A program made the position numbers and the translations under genes. From NCBI GenBank assembly GCA_013368325.1, contig JAACJK010000060.1, forward strand, positions 310,001 through 374,000: a stretch of 64,000 nt of DNA, in the 5' to 3' direction. This stretch comes from Ephemerocybe angulata. Its lineage: Eukaryota > Basidiomycota > Agaricomycetes > Agaricales > Psathyrellaceae. Below the pieces are notes generated by a model. The model was given only the letters and a program-made list of their open reading frames with translations. It was not told where the DNA came from and did not search any database. Positions 32,606 through 45,200 of the stretch are shown piece by piece (position 1 is the stretch's first letter; each line of letters opens with the position of its first letter).

Positions 32606-32716
32606 CTCCGTCAGCCAGCCACATACCCCGGCAGAAAAACACGTAACTATTGTATTTGACTATATCTTGAGTTATCTGTGGGTGACATTTGGAATCCTGA
32701 ATAAAGGTAACGAGCA

Positions 32717-35700
32717 TTAAGTACGGGAAGACATTTCAACATCCATGGGCGAATCGCTTGGCCTGCTCACACCCTGCTGCTCTCCTTGCCCTTCTTCTTG
32801 CCTCTTCCGGTCGTAAAACAATCTGGGGTCCTTAATTTCTCTGTATGCGGCGGCCACTTCGCTGTCCACGTGTCCCCACGCGTGTTCGAACCGCCTTTTG
32901 AGGGAGAGACAGATCGACCCCTGCCTCCGAGCGTATGCTCGCAGCCCATCGTCATACTCACTGGATACCTCTTCCACAGCCTGCCTAGCCCCTGCCCTCT
33001 CATACCACTTCGCCTCTTTCCATTCTAAGAAACGTAAGGCCCTGTTCATTTCCTCCCGAACAATCTTTATCTCCTCTTGATATCGAGCAGCCCTGGCTCT
33101 CGACTTCGCCCAGTCGACCTTGATAGCTTTAGTCTAATTAGCTTCGTTGTCATGGCATTACCCTCCAATTCCGCTTACCTTGCGCCTCATATTCTGTATG
33201 GTTGTCTTCCGCCGCGGAAGCGTGGCGCCAGATCCACGATGATACCCGCCGCGTAGCGCCAGTTCGGTCATTCGGATCTTGGGCCGTTCCAATATCATCG
33301 ATATCGGGCCCTACCATCGCCCTAATATCGCCGTCTTCAAGAGGAAGGTAGAAAGCATCGAGACCAGCCTTGCCTAGCATCTTACCCAAGGCAAGAAGGG
33401 CGACGCGAGCCCGGCGGTATTCGTCTCTTGCAGTCGCAATTTGAGCCTCTATCGTCGACAGCAGGTTCAAGGCCTTGGTGTTGGGCCCCTGTCCACGGAG
33501 CCATCGCTTCTTCAAGTCATGCACTGTAATACGCCGCTGCAACCCGCGCCTTAGAGATGTCAGAGCTTCCTGAGCTTGAGCCGCGCGAAGTTGATATTCG
33601 ATCTCCGTTAGCCGCTTGTCAACTGGCGCCTGTTTCCCGATTTGAGATGGAAGCCATAGGGATAGATCGTAGGGTGGTATAGTCTTCGGACCAGTCGCTT
33701 TTTGTTTGCTTTTTGTCGAAGGAGGGCTGTCGAGGGAATGTAGAGCTGGAGAGTTTGATACCACGCGTCGATGCGGCGAATGAGCGTGTTGGAATGCAGC
33801 TGAACGCGCGTGAGCTCGCGATCCCGAGAATGAGTCCAGGTTTTCTTCATTTCAACCCGGAGAGCACGCCTAGAAAGAGGAAATGAGTGAGATTTCAATA
33901 GAGCTGAGAACCGAAGCAATAAACGCACTGATCGGCTTCGAGGTCAATGCCTCGAGATATCAAGACACTCGGAGATATGTCCGGACTCAATGAGACATCC
34001 TTTCCGGCAGCAAGGGCAGCGGCCTCCTCATCTGCTAGAGCCTTCCTCACGGCGGCTTGCGTCGGCGTACTCACCGTTATCTCAAACGGGTTAGCGTTCA
34101 GTACTGGATCCTTTTCCCAAGCAACCATCTTCTCCGTCCAGTCCTTTACCTTCTCTGGATCCAGCATAGCTTCGAGCTCTTGATGAGCGATAGTGTGCTC
34201 GGCGACCTTCGACACCGCGGTATCCATCTTTTTCTTCAAGGAAGACCCTATGAAGGAAGCGTAAATATAGCTATATCCGGTAAGGACAGTAAGGAGACGT
34301 ACTAACCTAAATCAACCACCTTCCGCCAATTATAGTCCCCAAAGTTATAGTCAAGCGTATCCCGACGCGATCCTGGCCCCATCTCTCTGGTACTTGGAGC
34401 CAGAGGGTTCGCCTCGCCCCATCCTCGCTCTGGTGCCTCTCCGTCACCCAGCCCAGCTCCAGGAGTTAGCATAAATGCGAATTTTGTCTGACACGCGGCG
34501 ATATGGGCAGGGAGGTGGAACTTCGGGACTAGAAAACGCGACTTCGTCCCCTTGGCGAGAAGGGGTGATTCTTTGTCAATCTTTGTGATCCGCTCAAATA
34601 GATGTTTCGACCACTGGCAGGCGATATCGTAGGAGATGAAGATTGTCCTGATGACCCCGAGTGCGAGAACCATGAGGCTCCAGTGTAGAATGTAGTCCAT
34701 ATTGCAGTATCTTGATCCCGATAGAATTTGTTAGTCATATACGATCTCCAAACAAGTTCCAGGAACTTACCGTTCACCCTTTTGTAAGTCACACACGGCA
34801 GACGGACGTTTCATGTTGTGCCGAGCACACTCAACAGTAGCGACACCAGACGCCGCGTAGCCCTGGCCCGGAGTGACATCGGCCAGATTCACGGCGTCAT
34901 GGCGCGAACACGTACTCTTGGGCTCCACTTCGTCCTCGTGCTGCTTGAGGAAGTTCGTGAACTTAATCGGATTCACAAAGTATGAGTAGCCGCGGCTGAG
35001 CCCCGGATCCGCCTCATCGCTAGACACGTCCTTGCGCTTCAGTCGGAAGCAAGCGTCGAGGGCTAGGTTGAGGGCGTGGATGTATCTGGTACACTGTCAG
35101 TTAACGAATCATGGTTTAGGTAGGTACCTAGGCCTCGTACCTGGTCTCCTCCGGCTCATTTTCCCAACCTTCGGGCATGTTGATGCCAGGGTGAGGGCAG
35201 GGAGGGCATAGAACGGCGCATTCGCCTTCTTTTGTCTCAGCCGCTCCGCGCTCCGGATCATGCCCTCGCTGGTTGCGCTTGAGAAGCTTGAGGTGACGCC
35301 ATTCGTGGACCATGCGCAAAAAGCTCGGATATCGGTCCTATGTTTTAATCAGCTGTGAGTTCAGGGAGGTGAAAGCCGCAACATGCCTTCGCCGAGCCAA
35401 TCCCAGTGTTATCCATGAGGCATGATATAGTATTGTAAAGCTCGTATGGTGAGACCTTGGATTCGTACTGGAGGATTTCGAACAGCTCGAGAAGACGGAA
35501 AGTGGCCGCAGATTTGGGGTTGATCGTCGTTGCTGGGTAGAACCTTCGTTCCAAAAGCTGTTCCATTTGAGATAAAGGAGAACCCCCACATCCACAGTAG
35601 TCGACGCCGAGGGTGTGGACCCCGTCCATGTCGAGAACGACGAAATCATCACCCCATGCAGTATCCGGCCTAGGGCATGTTTCGCCCATGCTGTGTCCAA

Positions 35701-36490
35701 GCTGAATGCGCAGGCCAAGCGACTTGAGAGTTACCTTGGCGAAGAAATTACCGTTCCACCTCTAAACACGCGGACATTATTAGTGAATCGGTTCGAGCGT
35801 AAAGGTCCTTATGAAGTCTTACCTGCGTCCGATGTAAGGGCAGCGAGCGATGAGCCGAAACAATACACTCTTTGCACATCATACCAGTATCATCGCATGT
35901 CAAGCACCGATACTCGGCGGTTTGATTCAGCGTACAGTTCGGGCATGTAGTCGGCGGATTCTTTCCTCGTCCTTCAAGCGTAATGAGGTATCGAAGATAC
36001 AAGTCTATGTGTTTAACCCAATCATGAATAGCCTTGTCCTGTTCGAACATGGCCTCTTGAGCATATACCCCACGGAATAGATAGTGCAAACACTCACCCC
36101 TTGACCTGTAGGCCTCTTCCGTGTCCTCTTATCCTCATCTTCAGACTCGGTATCCTCGGTTGGGGGTGCAAGGTCCCGCTCCAGAAAGCTTTCCATGTAT
36201 GCTCGGTCCCATCCATTCTGCTCACTGGCACTGACCCATGATGCTAGAATTTCCTCGGTAGTACGGTGGTCGTTGATAGACACGTCTGGTGCATGGACGC
36301 CGGATAGAGCTGCGAGAGTAGCGATCTTAAAACCACCAGTCGTGAGAGTCTTGAGCTTTGTTGTTTGAAGGGTTCGAGCCGTGGACGTAGAGGACCCGCC
36401 TACAGGTACAGGACCCTGTACGGTTGCCGGTATGTATACGGACATCTTGAGCTTCTTAGACGCCTTGCCGCTAGACGCTGCTTTCGGCAT
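32717..36490 (-). CDS. KDZ transposase with CxC2 domain
   Basis: Exons 36098-36490, 35823-36053, 35387-35761, 35141-35337, 34771-35085, 34307-34710 and 33929-34247 join in phase. Later exons cover about 33,180-33,880 and 32,717-33,133. After a basic, Ser/Thr-rich N terminus comes the CxC2 cysteine cluster (CPNCTLNQTAEYRCLTC, CKECIVSAH, HRTQ) and then the KDZ core: FVVLDMDGVHTLGVDYCGC, SYDIACQWSKHL, FLVPKFHLPAHI, GDGEAPERGW and YNFGDYNW. Acidic residues in these blocks are the likely catalytic set. The C terminus is helical (IKVDWAKSRARAARYQEE). The intron after GIGSAK is GC-AG. One apparent frameshift lies between QLYIPSTALL and PPYDLSLWLPSQ, at the A-runs near 33,703-33,722, and the last splice is not clean, so activity is uncertain. 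Confidence 0.88.
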
Positions 36491-36864
36491 GGTGGTGGTC
36501 GAGAGAGATCAAGAGGTGACCGGTGACCTGGAGTCCGATCATTCCCCACAGCCTCCGACTATTACCACCGCCAATGGGACGACGTGCACTATACCTGACT
36601 CTGCAAGCCAAAAAGGACGCTCATAACGAGCAGCGCAGGGCGCTCAGGGCACGAGCCAGGTGAGAATAGAACCCTTGTTAAACCTCAGCCTCTTTTTGAG
36701 CTTGGTCTAGCCCGGCGAAATCACGATCCGAGGAAAATCGATGTTACTACTTCAAGTCGAAGCCCCCGCCGAGTATCCCTGGGGATGTTGCAAGGCATGC
36801 CAAGTTACCAATATCCTGGACCCAGTGGAGTTCTATTTTCGAACGGTTCTGCCAGGGCCAGGAT

Positions 36865-37341
36865 ATGCTCGTACTCGATGAGCTTGAGCTCAACGAAGAC
36901 CATTTTCAATCGCTCCTTGGCCCACCTCCCTATCCAAACCACTTGACGACCTCCGAATATTTCGAAGACGTTTGGGGCCCAGTATCAGCGGCGCTACATG
37001 GTCGCCTAACCGGGGAGTACGTTGGGGATATCTCACGGAGAATTGGCTCTCTTGTGAGGCAGTCCGACCTTGAGGTGAGGGTGGAGTTATGGAAAGAATA
37101 CAAGGGGTGCATGGAGCGCCGTAAAGCGCTGTTGCTACACCTAAGCTCGCTGTCGGTGTGTTACCACAGTCATTCCGATATGATAACTTTCTTAAAAGTG
37201 ATCTGGATATCTCGCCTCATAGTATATGCCGTGGAAGACATCGCATCCATGGCTCAAAGTCGTGTTGTATTGATACGTAGATGGACTGATCGGCTCTGGC
37301 AGTTGGAACACGAGCAATGTGTAGAGATAGAGATAGTATAG
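36865..37341 (+). CDS. Hypothetical protein, possibly an exon
   Basis: A 158-codon frame reads like a folded helical protein (VLDELELNEDHFQSLLGPPP, SEYFEDVWGPVSAALHG, WKEYKGCMERRK) up to about residue 95, then becomes hydrophobic and less convincing. It is divergent from the transposase gene. An upstream in-frame stretch may extend it leftwards through a stop-free region. No family is recognised. Confidence 0.4.
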   Translation: MLVLDELELNEDHFQSLLGPPPYPNHLTTSEYFEDVWGPVSAALHGRLTGEYVGDISRRIGSLVRQSDLEVRVELWKEYKGCMERRKALLLHLSSLSVCYHSHSDMITFLKVIWISRLIVYAVEDIASMAQSRVVLIRRWTDRLWQLEHEQCVEIEIV

Positions 37342-37394
37342 CATTCAATTATAGAAGTCCATTTTCAAATCTTAGTCTCGCTCGCACTGTCGTT

Positions 37395-37790
37395 CTACAT
37401 AGTATGAACTCCCAGCCATTGCTGGAAAACCGCGTCCACCTGCCTCCCCCACGCCAACAACCTTCGATACTCAAATTGCACTGAATAGTCAACTGGTTTC
37501 CACAGCGACCGTACAACGTACTGAAAGAAGTTAAGTACATTCCACTTGACAGCGAGGTTAGGCACTCACCGTTCGCTCTTGGGCAATATACCTATCCAAC
37601 GCATTTCGATGGTGACCATTCAACACGCTGCGGGGTGGGGGCCATCGTTGGAACCAATAGGTGAAAAAATCTTCCAACCATTCGTCCTGTCGACCGCGCC
37701 GGGCTGCTTCTTCGAAGTCTTCGGAGTTGTCGATCAAGATCAGTCACTGAAGGGAGTCACGGCGACCTCCCAACGGGGTGGCAGTGACAC
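37395..37790 (-). CDS. Hypothetical protein of the KDZ region, 3' exons
   Basis: Exons 37570-about 37750 and 37395-37520 join in phase across a 49-nt GT-AG intron. They give EDFEEAARRGRQDEWLEDFF.., FQRWPPPRSVLNGHHRN.., then YVVRSLWKPVDYSVQFEYRR.. and QWLGVHTM-stop. The start is not found: a TGA closes the frame just upstream, so a further exon is needed. The residue pattern (acidic/aromatic helices) looks like a real protein, but no family is recognised. Confidence 0.5.
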
Positions 37791-37812
37791 GCTTTCGCTG
37801 AGAAGCGGTTAG

Positions 37813-38739
37813 CAATGCGACGGATCAATTTTTGGGTGGCTGACAGACCTTCGTCATCACGGAAAAAGGCAGGGGTGGGTGATGGCAATAGGCGCTGAGA
37901 CTGGCATTGTGAGGTAGGGTCTTATATTACAGCAGGCGCATAGACAGAAGTTCGCTAGCCGGCGAGATCCGTACCACTCTTCGGAAACGAGTCCATGGCC
38001 CTCACGCACATAGCCATCGTTCAAATAAACTCTCTAAATCCCGCCAGAAGCGAGAGCGGGGGCTCGCAGCGGATGTTACGAAGCTGGCAGGCACCCCATA
38101 ACTTCAATCGATCTTCCGATAGACCTAAAGCAAGAATAATAGTCGATTACACTATCTGTGGAGTAGATAAATCATTACTTAGCATTTATTCATGTCCAGG
38201 AAAGACAACAAAGGGACTTAGCGCTCAGCGCGGCGGTGAACGAGGTTGACGGCTCAAATGCATGGCGGATGCGAGCATGGAAGCAACCCGAACTCAGCGA
38301 GACTTCTTGGAAGCCTCTGATGTAACCCCGCCTTAGGCGCTTCCGCTTTGGGCACTTCCGTTTCCCTGAGTACTCCCACTTGAGCGATGTGGATCATCGC
38401 GCTCGGATTGGCCAACTAAAACGTTTTTTTTAAACCAGGTCACTCACAGCGTCCCCTGAGAGCCACGGCACCCTGTGGGGACAGTTAAATTATTTATTGT
38501 ATTACTCGATAGCGGCGGAGAAACGGCACGGGTATCCCAAGAAATGATCAAGATTGGGGATGTGTAGTGCGAAATGTACATGGATTGACTACACGTTCAC
38601 AGAGCAGGATAAACTCGGAAGTAAGGTGAAGGGGGATGAGGAAGGAGGGTCGTAACATCGAGCACTTTTTTCGGTCCCAAGAGGTATACTACGCTACAGC
38701 GACCAAGGGATGGGAAGGGCGGCGCAAAGGCGTAGTGCT
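37813..38739. other. No supported gene
   Basis: I see no coding pattern, repeat or structural signal that I can name in this stretch. Confidence 0.4.
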
Positions 38740-39278
38740 TTAGACGATGTCGAGAACGCGACGACGAAGGACACGGCGGCGGGAGATGTTCGCGACGTAA
38801 CCAAAAAGAACGTTGTAAAGAGGGGATGGGAGAAGGAGAGCGCGCCGGGCGAGATAGCGTTCAAAGTTGAGGGATGTGAAGAGGACGGGGCGAAGCTCAC
38901 GGCGGAGGTGGTAGATGTTGTTTTGGTGAAAGGCAGGATGGCGGAGGTGGGGACCCCAACGGTCTTGCTCATGGGGGTAGTAAGCCTTGGCGCGGCAGAT
39001 CGAAATCATGTGCTTGAACGAGAATGAGCGGCGGTTTGAGAGGGACGAGAACGACGTACCTGGCGCCACTGCCTGAGAAAGGCCGGTCGGTCCATGTTGG
39101 GAGGACACGCGGGGAGACCATGGCACGCGACCAGGAACTCGATGAACGAGTCCCAGAGCGCGCCACGGTCACCTCCAGCGAGAATGACCTGGTTGCACTT
39201 GATAGAGAAGATGAGGAAGTCACACCACTTCGTTGCAGACATTCCGTTTCTGAGAGTCGGCATGTCGGCAACGTCGAT
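38740..39278 (-). CDS. Hypothetical protein of the KDZ region, 3' exons
   Basis: Exons 39060-39278 and 38740-39012 join in phase around a 47-nt intron. They give IDVADMPTLRNGMSATKWCD.., RGALWDSFIEFLVACHGLP, FLRQWRQ and then HMISICRAKAYYPHEQDRWG.., ending RRRVLRRRVLDIV. A further upstream exon (ELTPK) seems to be spliced on near 39,335. The basic C-terminal half could bind nucleic acid, but that is a guess. It lies between the transposase and the viroplasmin-like gene on the same strand as both. Confidence 0.5.
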
Positions 39279-39344
39279 CTGATGGGGCGGGATCAGTGGC
39301 AGTCGGGAACGCGAGACGATGAGCAGGGACGTACTTGGGTGTGA

Positions 39345-40581
39345 GTTCGGGGTAGGGAGCGGGTAGTAGAGCGAGAATGGGGGGAATATTGGAGTCCTAG
39401 AGCATCTTAAATATGCGGGCGGAAGACTCTATGAAGAAGGAGGGCAAGATTTACAGATCGCGATCGGCAATCTGGCTATTTCCATTTTCGGAAATGGCCC
39501 TTAGCCAATCAGAAGCGAGAAACGCTCGTCACTGAGGCTGAATCTGACAAAGATTACGATGTACTGAGATGTGCGGTCCTCCTATGGGGTATCTGAACCC
39601 ATATATCGAGTGCCGAGGGCTATTTACATATACCTGGAAAGTAAAAATGTTTCGTTTAGCGAATTGGACTGAGGGAGGCGAATCTACCACAATTGAAGTC
39701 AAGTCCGCAGTGCGAACCTGAACACAAACCCGAAACTTGTTCACCTATTCAAAATTTCTATTTCTATTATCCACAATATACGGTTTGGAGCAGTAGCCCA
39801 CTCCTCCTGGGCCCTGTATATGTCAAAAAATGCACTAGAAACACGTTGGACTGTCATTGCGCTGCCATGGCATGCCGGAGAACACACGCTGACCTTTGCT
39901 CAGAACTGTACAGCCTGTGTGGGTCTCCGGGGCATAAATAGAGTATATTCTATTTCAATATATAGGTATCGTAGGTGTAAGTAAGATAAACCACATATGG
40001 TACGGCGTTTGGTGGACCGTAGGCAGCGAAGTGTCCTAGGAACCCAGGTACGTGCATAGTGGACAAACGAAAGGCATTTCAGTCTAATTCTACGCATAAT
40101 ATACACAGGTATATTGATTAAATCTTGTTAAGATGCAATACAACCAAGCCACACGTGTGGTGGGAGGGCTGGGTCGTGCGGCGGACACAGATATTCTCCC
40201 AAGTCCACTTAGGCAAACGCCGAATACCATCAAATAGTTGCCGGCCGCATTTAAGCGCCCAGGGCCGATTGATCGCTTGGCAATTTACAGGGTACGCGAG
40301 TATCTTATAGAGCCACAGACTCATGTTGCCCAGTGTAGCGAAATTAACATGACACAAGTGCATAATCATTGCGAGCACGACAGTGGGAGCACGACTGGGG
40401 ATGGAGACTCTCATGCCCACCATTCCAATTCCAATCCTCAGGCGCCCAGAGTCACTTCACATCATAACAGAACACAGCGAGAGCATATATTGTTCAAGGG
40501 GGGGAGAAGAGATATCAAGATAGCATACAAGTACGGGAGTCTGACACGAGGCATAAAGTCCACCCACTACAGTACCGACAG
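39345..40581. other. No supported gene
   Basis: Only short frames without domains are present. I see no repeats. Confidence 0.4.
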
Positions 40582-41848
40582 CTAAACGTAGGCGACGGAC
40601 CCAGCGCTCCAAGCCCTCAAGTAGGCATCGTACGCCCCCTGGATGGAGCGGTGGCGGCTGAAGCTAGCGGACGCGACCCCAGTCACATAGGGGCTCGTGT
40701 TGGGCCTGGAGAAGAGTCAGATGCCGAAGTTGATGTATCCAAAATAGGGAAATGACTCACCAGCCGCCAAGTACGCCAACTCGAAGCCCCTTAGTAACTA
40801 CGTAGTAGCGATCTTCTGTGGATCGATAAGGAATAGTGCGAGAAGGAGGTTTAGGAAGTTCGACTCACCGCCGGGAGCCGCCAAAACCGCGTTAGCGGGG
40901 TTGGGAGGAGGGGTGTTGGGCCCCAACGCCTGGAAGCCAGGAATGATGGCGGACATGGGAGGCACACCGTGAGCCTGAGCGACGGCCGGAACGTTGATGA
41001 CGAGGGGGGGCGCAGGGGCAGGGGGAGAAATGACGGTAGGAGCAGGTGCGGAAGGTCCACCGAGAGTGGGTCCCGGCACAGGTGCAGGAGCGCCACCAGC
41101 CTGAGCAACGGCATTGGCCGGCGCAGCAGCAACAGCAGCGACAGGAGTGGCGCCGCTAGCCTGAGCAATGGCATTTGTCGGCGCAGCAGAAATAGCAGCG
41201 CCAGGAGTGGCGCCGCTAGCCGCACCAGCAGAAGATGCGACAGGCGCCTGGGTGGGAGGAGGAGTCATGAGAAGACTAGTGGCAGGAGGAAGCTGCGAAG
41301 AAGAAGGCGAAGCGCCGGAAGAAGCACCAACGACACCCAGAAGAGAGGCAAAAGCCGCGGCGGCGGCGGCCCCATCGGGTTCTAGAAGTCGATGTGAGTC
41401 AAAGAGAAGGTGAGCAAGCCACGCGGACTAACTAGTGGAGGCGGGGAACTCGTCTTCATCTTCAGAGTCAGGGACGGTGACGGCGTCGTCGTCGTCGTCG
41501 TCAGCATCGTCGTCGTGGGTAGGGCTGTAGCGCGGAACCATGATGAACCCAGTCCCGTCACATACAGTACAGGTGTCGGGGTCTGCGAGTGGTCAAGCCA
41601 TGCTACACGCAAAGCGGGTTAGGGACTCACGGTACTCGTTTTCTGCATTATCGGCGCCCTGGAGGATTCGGAAACCTGCATTATTGAGGTCAGTCACAAA
41701 TTCGATGGTGGAAAATTAGTGGGCGTTGACATGACTCACGGAGATCAATGGTGCGGATCAGAGACCCAAGCAAGTCTCTCATTTGCAAGGAGAGGGAGAC
41801 ACCGCTTGCGGCGCCGCTCGCCTGGCTCATGTTAGTCTCGGGGGCCAT
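40582..41848 (-). CDS. Viroplasmin/RNase H1-N-like protein, 331 aa
   Basis: Six exons (41740-41848, 41631-41675, 41433-41582, 40869-41381, 40761-40815, 40582-40705) join in phase with normal splice sites. Domains in order: a helical N terminus (LQMRDLLGSLIRTIDL); a zinc-ribbon-like CTVCDGTGF; a poly-Asp stretch from a GTC microsatellite; a long Ala/Pro linker; and at the C terminus RYYVVTKGLRVGVLGGW then PYVTGVASASFSRHRS and AYLRAWSAGSVAYV. This last part has the pattern of the viroplasmin domain, which binds RNA-DNA hybrids at the N terminus of eukaryotic RNase H1. No RNase H catalytic domain follows. It is divergent from the 983-residue gene, with start codons about 420 bases apart. A role in handling element nucleic acid is inference. 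Confidence 0.82.
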
Positions 41849-42266
41849 CGTATAGAAGCGTTGAGGGAGTGTTAGAAGAGAAAGGGAGTGCGGGTAACTT
41901 TAGTCAAGCGAAGGTCAAGTCAAGAGCTTTATAGATACCCGCACCGTGTTGCATGGTGTTTGGACCACTCGTCAGGAGCTAGCTGGGGGGCTTTCCACGC
42001 ATCCTGACAGCATGCATGGGTGAAAGGTACTTAGTTAGAACGCTAAGCCTGTCTCGGGTAGATGTAGAAGTAAATACCATATGCTTACCATGAGCTTAAC
42101 AGACTGTAAGTCCAAAAGGAGCCTTCGTCGGCACCCCAGATCGCTATACAAGTGCTGCAGTGGTGGGGTGCTTCACTCGCCGTTAATACCAGACTCTGGT
42201 GCATACAACCTTCCTGATACCCGATTCCTCCTCGAGGTGTGAACGTACATCGCCTCTCGCCCAGTC

Positions 42267-45200
42267 ATGGCTCCCCCAGGCTGGGCCAGCAATTCCCAAA
42301 CAGCCCTCCTCCAGAGCCTTCTCCCCGAATATGAAGCCTGCCAGGTGACTCGGCGTTACAAACCTTTCTGGAACAAGCTCTACGTGTTATACCTTAAACA
42401 ATTCCCATTGGTGGATGAACTCTTCGCCGGCTTGGGCGTCTCAGATCTGGATGATGCTCAAATGGCAGAATACTCGACAGCGCTCGGGAAACTTCAATCA
42501 GTACGTGCCCATTACGCCTCCCAATCTCAGGTATAAATGAAATGTGACGGTACCTTTAGCGTCTACGAGAATGGTTTCGGTGGCGGTGTAACGCACGGAG
42601 CAGGAAGGTCGCTGCTAGTGTTCCCAAGAATATTATGAAGTCGATCTATGCACCAAGAACCCGGGGTCCTAAAGCATCAGAGGCTTTCGCAAAGTTGTAC
42701 CCAGAGGCTGTCAGTGACGCCCTGGTGGCAGCAGGCGGGTCGGATGGAGGTGTGGACAGGAACCTGCGCCTGAAGGCGTGGACTGCAGTCGTTAAGGACT
42801 TACTCGATAATGCGACTTCCGAACAACTCCGAGCTATCGATGAGTATGTTGGCGCAAATAGTGCTGAGAAGAAGGATGCGGATACGGCAGAGGAGTTGTC
42901 GCCTAAAGAGTATCAGAGGTTCGTCCATATTTCTATCTTCGAGTTCTTATGTTTAATCTTATCTTCAGATATATCAATCACCTTCCAGCATTGCTCAAAT
43001 CAGCGGTTGACCCGGCGGTTCGAAAGGCCGGGGTTATGGCTTTGGTCACTATCGTTGGCCCAGTTCCCGACTCACAGGGCAAGATCTCTGCATGGACGTG
43101 CGTGGTTGTTCAATAATGACGTGTGTCTCATTTTTTGACCTCAATTCCACAGGCTTCAGTTTGGGGACAAGGATGATACTCCTTTGTTCTCCTCTTCGTG
43201 GGTAGATCACGATCGGGTCTTCGTAGAAGCCGTTGCCCGATTCGCAAAACGCCATGTTTTTTGTGAGTTATATGTTTACTTTACTTCTGAATCCTAACTA
43301 ATGATTGGTGCAGCTGACCAGGTCTGCGAGGATCAAGCAGCAAAAACCCTGGAGAACAGTGCTCCAGAGACTTCCCCCCCTCTCACCAAGCCTAACGTTG
43401 TCACCACCACCTCCCAATCGCCGCCTTCGAGAGAGCTGGAATCTATCCAAGGCGAGCGCTCCCAATCGAGCCCACCCATCAAGCGCACCCAATCGGGCCG
43501 ATCCGGATCGCCAGATCCTCAGACGGAGCCAAACAAAGAGGGCACCTCTTCTTGGGTTACTACACCTTCTCGAAGCGGACCTGCGCTTCGATTACCTACT
43601 CCAGCACATCGCAATGTCAACTTCCGAAGGTCTATCTCTCCTCAGGGTATGTATACAGGTGAGTTTTATTCCTGAGTCTGTCAAACATATCGTTGATCCT
43701 GGCTCAGATTGGGACTTGGGTCCTCAGTCCTCCCAGAGGTACGACTCGAATGCAATGAGAATGGATACCAATCCCTTCTCTCATTCGCCTGGCTTGTTCT
43801 CCTCCTCCTCCAACATGAACCCATCCTTGACTTCTTCCGCCCCCTTCCCTGCTTCTAGCAGGGCCTACTCCACTTCTACCGACTACCTTGCCGGCGGCGC
43901 TGGTTCGAATGCGGCTCACTCTTCGTTCCGTCTCATCGACTCACCCATATCGACTCAATCGCTTTTCCCTCCAGCTTCTCTCGCCTCGAGCTCTTATCCG
44001 ACCCCGTCGTCCCAAAACTTGACTCGGGACCTGGCTCGGGACTTTGGCCTTCTCAGGAATACCCAACAAAGCCATCTGACCCAACAACCGTCAGACACAT
44101 TTGCTTCCGCTCATTCTCTCAGACCTCCCAGCCCATCTTTCGCTTCTGCATCGGGCGGTGGCCCGATTCGTCGATGGCCGCACGGCGCTCCGAACCCCAG
44201 CATCTCCGACACGGGTTTGTTGCCCGATCGCCCTATAACGATCTCCTCAGCCAGCGATCCAGATTCCTCACTCCCTCCCCAGCCGCCTCAATGGCGGGGT
44301 GGCTTGGGCGTGGGTGGTCGGGTCTCTCCGACGTTTCTGCCCACAGATCCTCAGCAACGTACGTGACTGTTCATTGTGATAGACTGTGATACAACTGCTT
44401 ACCCACTATCGTTTGAATTAGGGTCCCAAGATTACCATGGGAGTTTCGACCCGAACGTCCTTAGGTCCCCTTTGTCGAGCCCACTGCTGCCTGGATGTAT
44501 CGCTCCTCCTCCCTCTCCGACAGGCTCACCAGTCACGAAGGTCCCTCTCTTCCCGCTCTTTCCGTTTCGTTCGCCGGCTACTCTGCCTCGACCCGCTACT
44601 CTGCCTCGACCTGCTACTCCACCTCGACCTGCTACTCCGCCTCGACCTGCTACTCCGCCTCGACCTGCTACTCCGCCTCGACCTGCTACTCCGTCTCGAC
44701 CTCCTACTCCTCGACCTCCTACTCCTCGACCTCCTACTCCTCGACCTCCTACTCCTCGACCGCCTACTCCTCGACCTCCTACTCCTCGACCTCCTACTCC
44801 TCGACCTCCTACTCCTCGACCTCTGGCTGACCCTGAACCGGGCCCTCGACGATCAGGAAGAGGCTCAATACCTTCAAAAAAGAACGAACTCGCTCAACAA
44901 ATCGGAACGAATGTTCCCACCAAGAGCCAGGGCGCTGGAAAAAGCTCGGGTGACTCTGTCTCCGTTCCCGACTGGTTCACGCGAGCTGTGGCAAACCTCA
45001 CAGAACCTAAGTTGGGCGATGAGTGGTTAGTAGTGGTTGAGAAGTGGGGTAAGCTCGAAGAGACTCTCGGATATGGGAGAGTCTCGAAGGTGCGTTCCTC
45101 TCCGACTTCTTCCTCCTGTGTTCAATCTACTGACAGTGGGTATACAGGGCTCCCTTCCGGTCAAGGGCCGCCCCGAAGAATGGTCCCAATGGACGAACAA

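Noticed and set aside
36488..36626. Short plus-strand frame whose ATG overlaps the KDZ start codon
   Set aside because: The overlap of CAT and ATG is chance; the frame is short and lies in the transposase 5' region.
43305..44366. A 353-codon single frame that looks like one gene
   Set aside because: It runs through an intron and an out-of-frame part of exon 5 of the 983-residue gene; the spliced model joins in phase over nine exons.
44437..45030. Leu/Asp-rich and Ser/Tyr-rich repeat proteins
   Set aside because: They are alternative frames of the RPATPP/RPPTP coding minisatellite.
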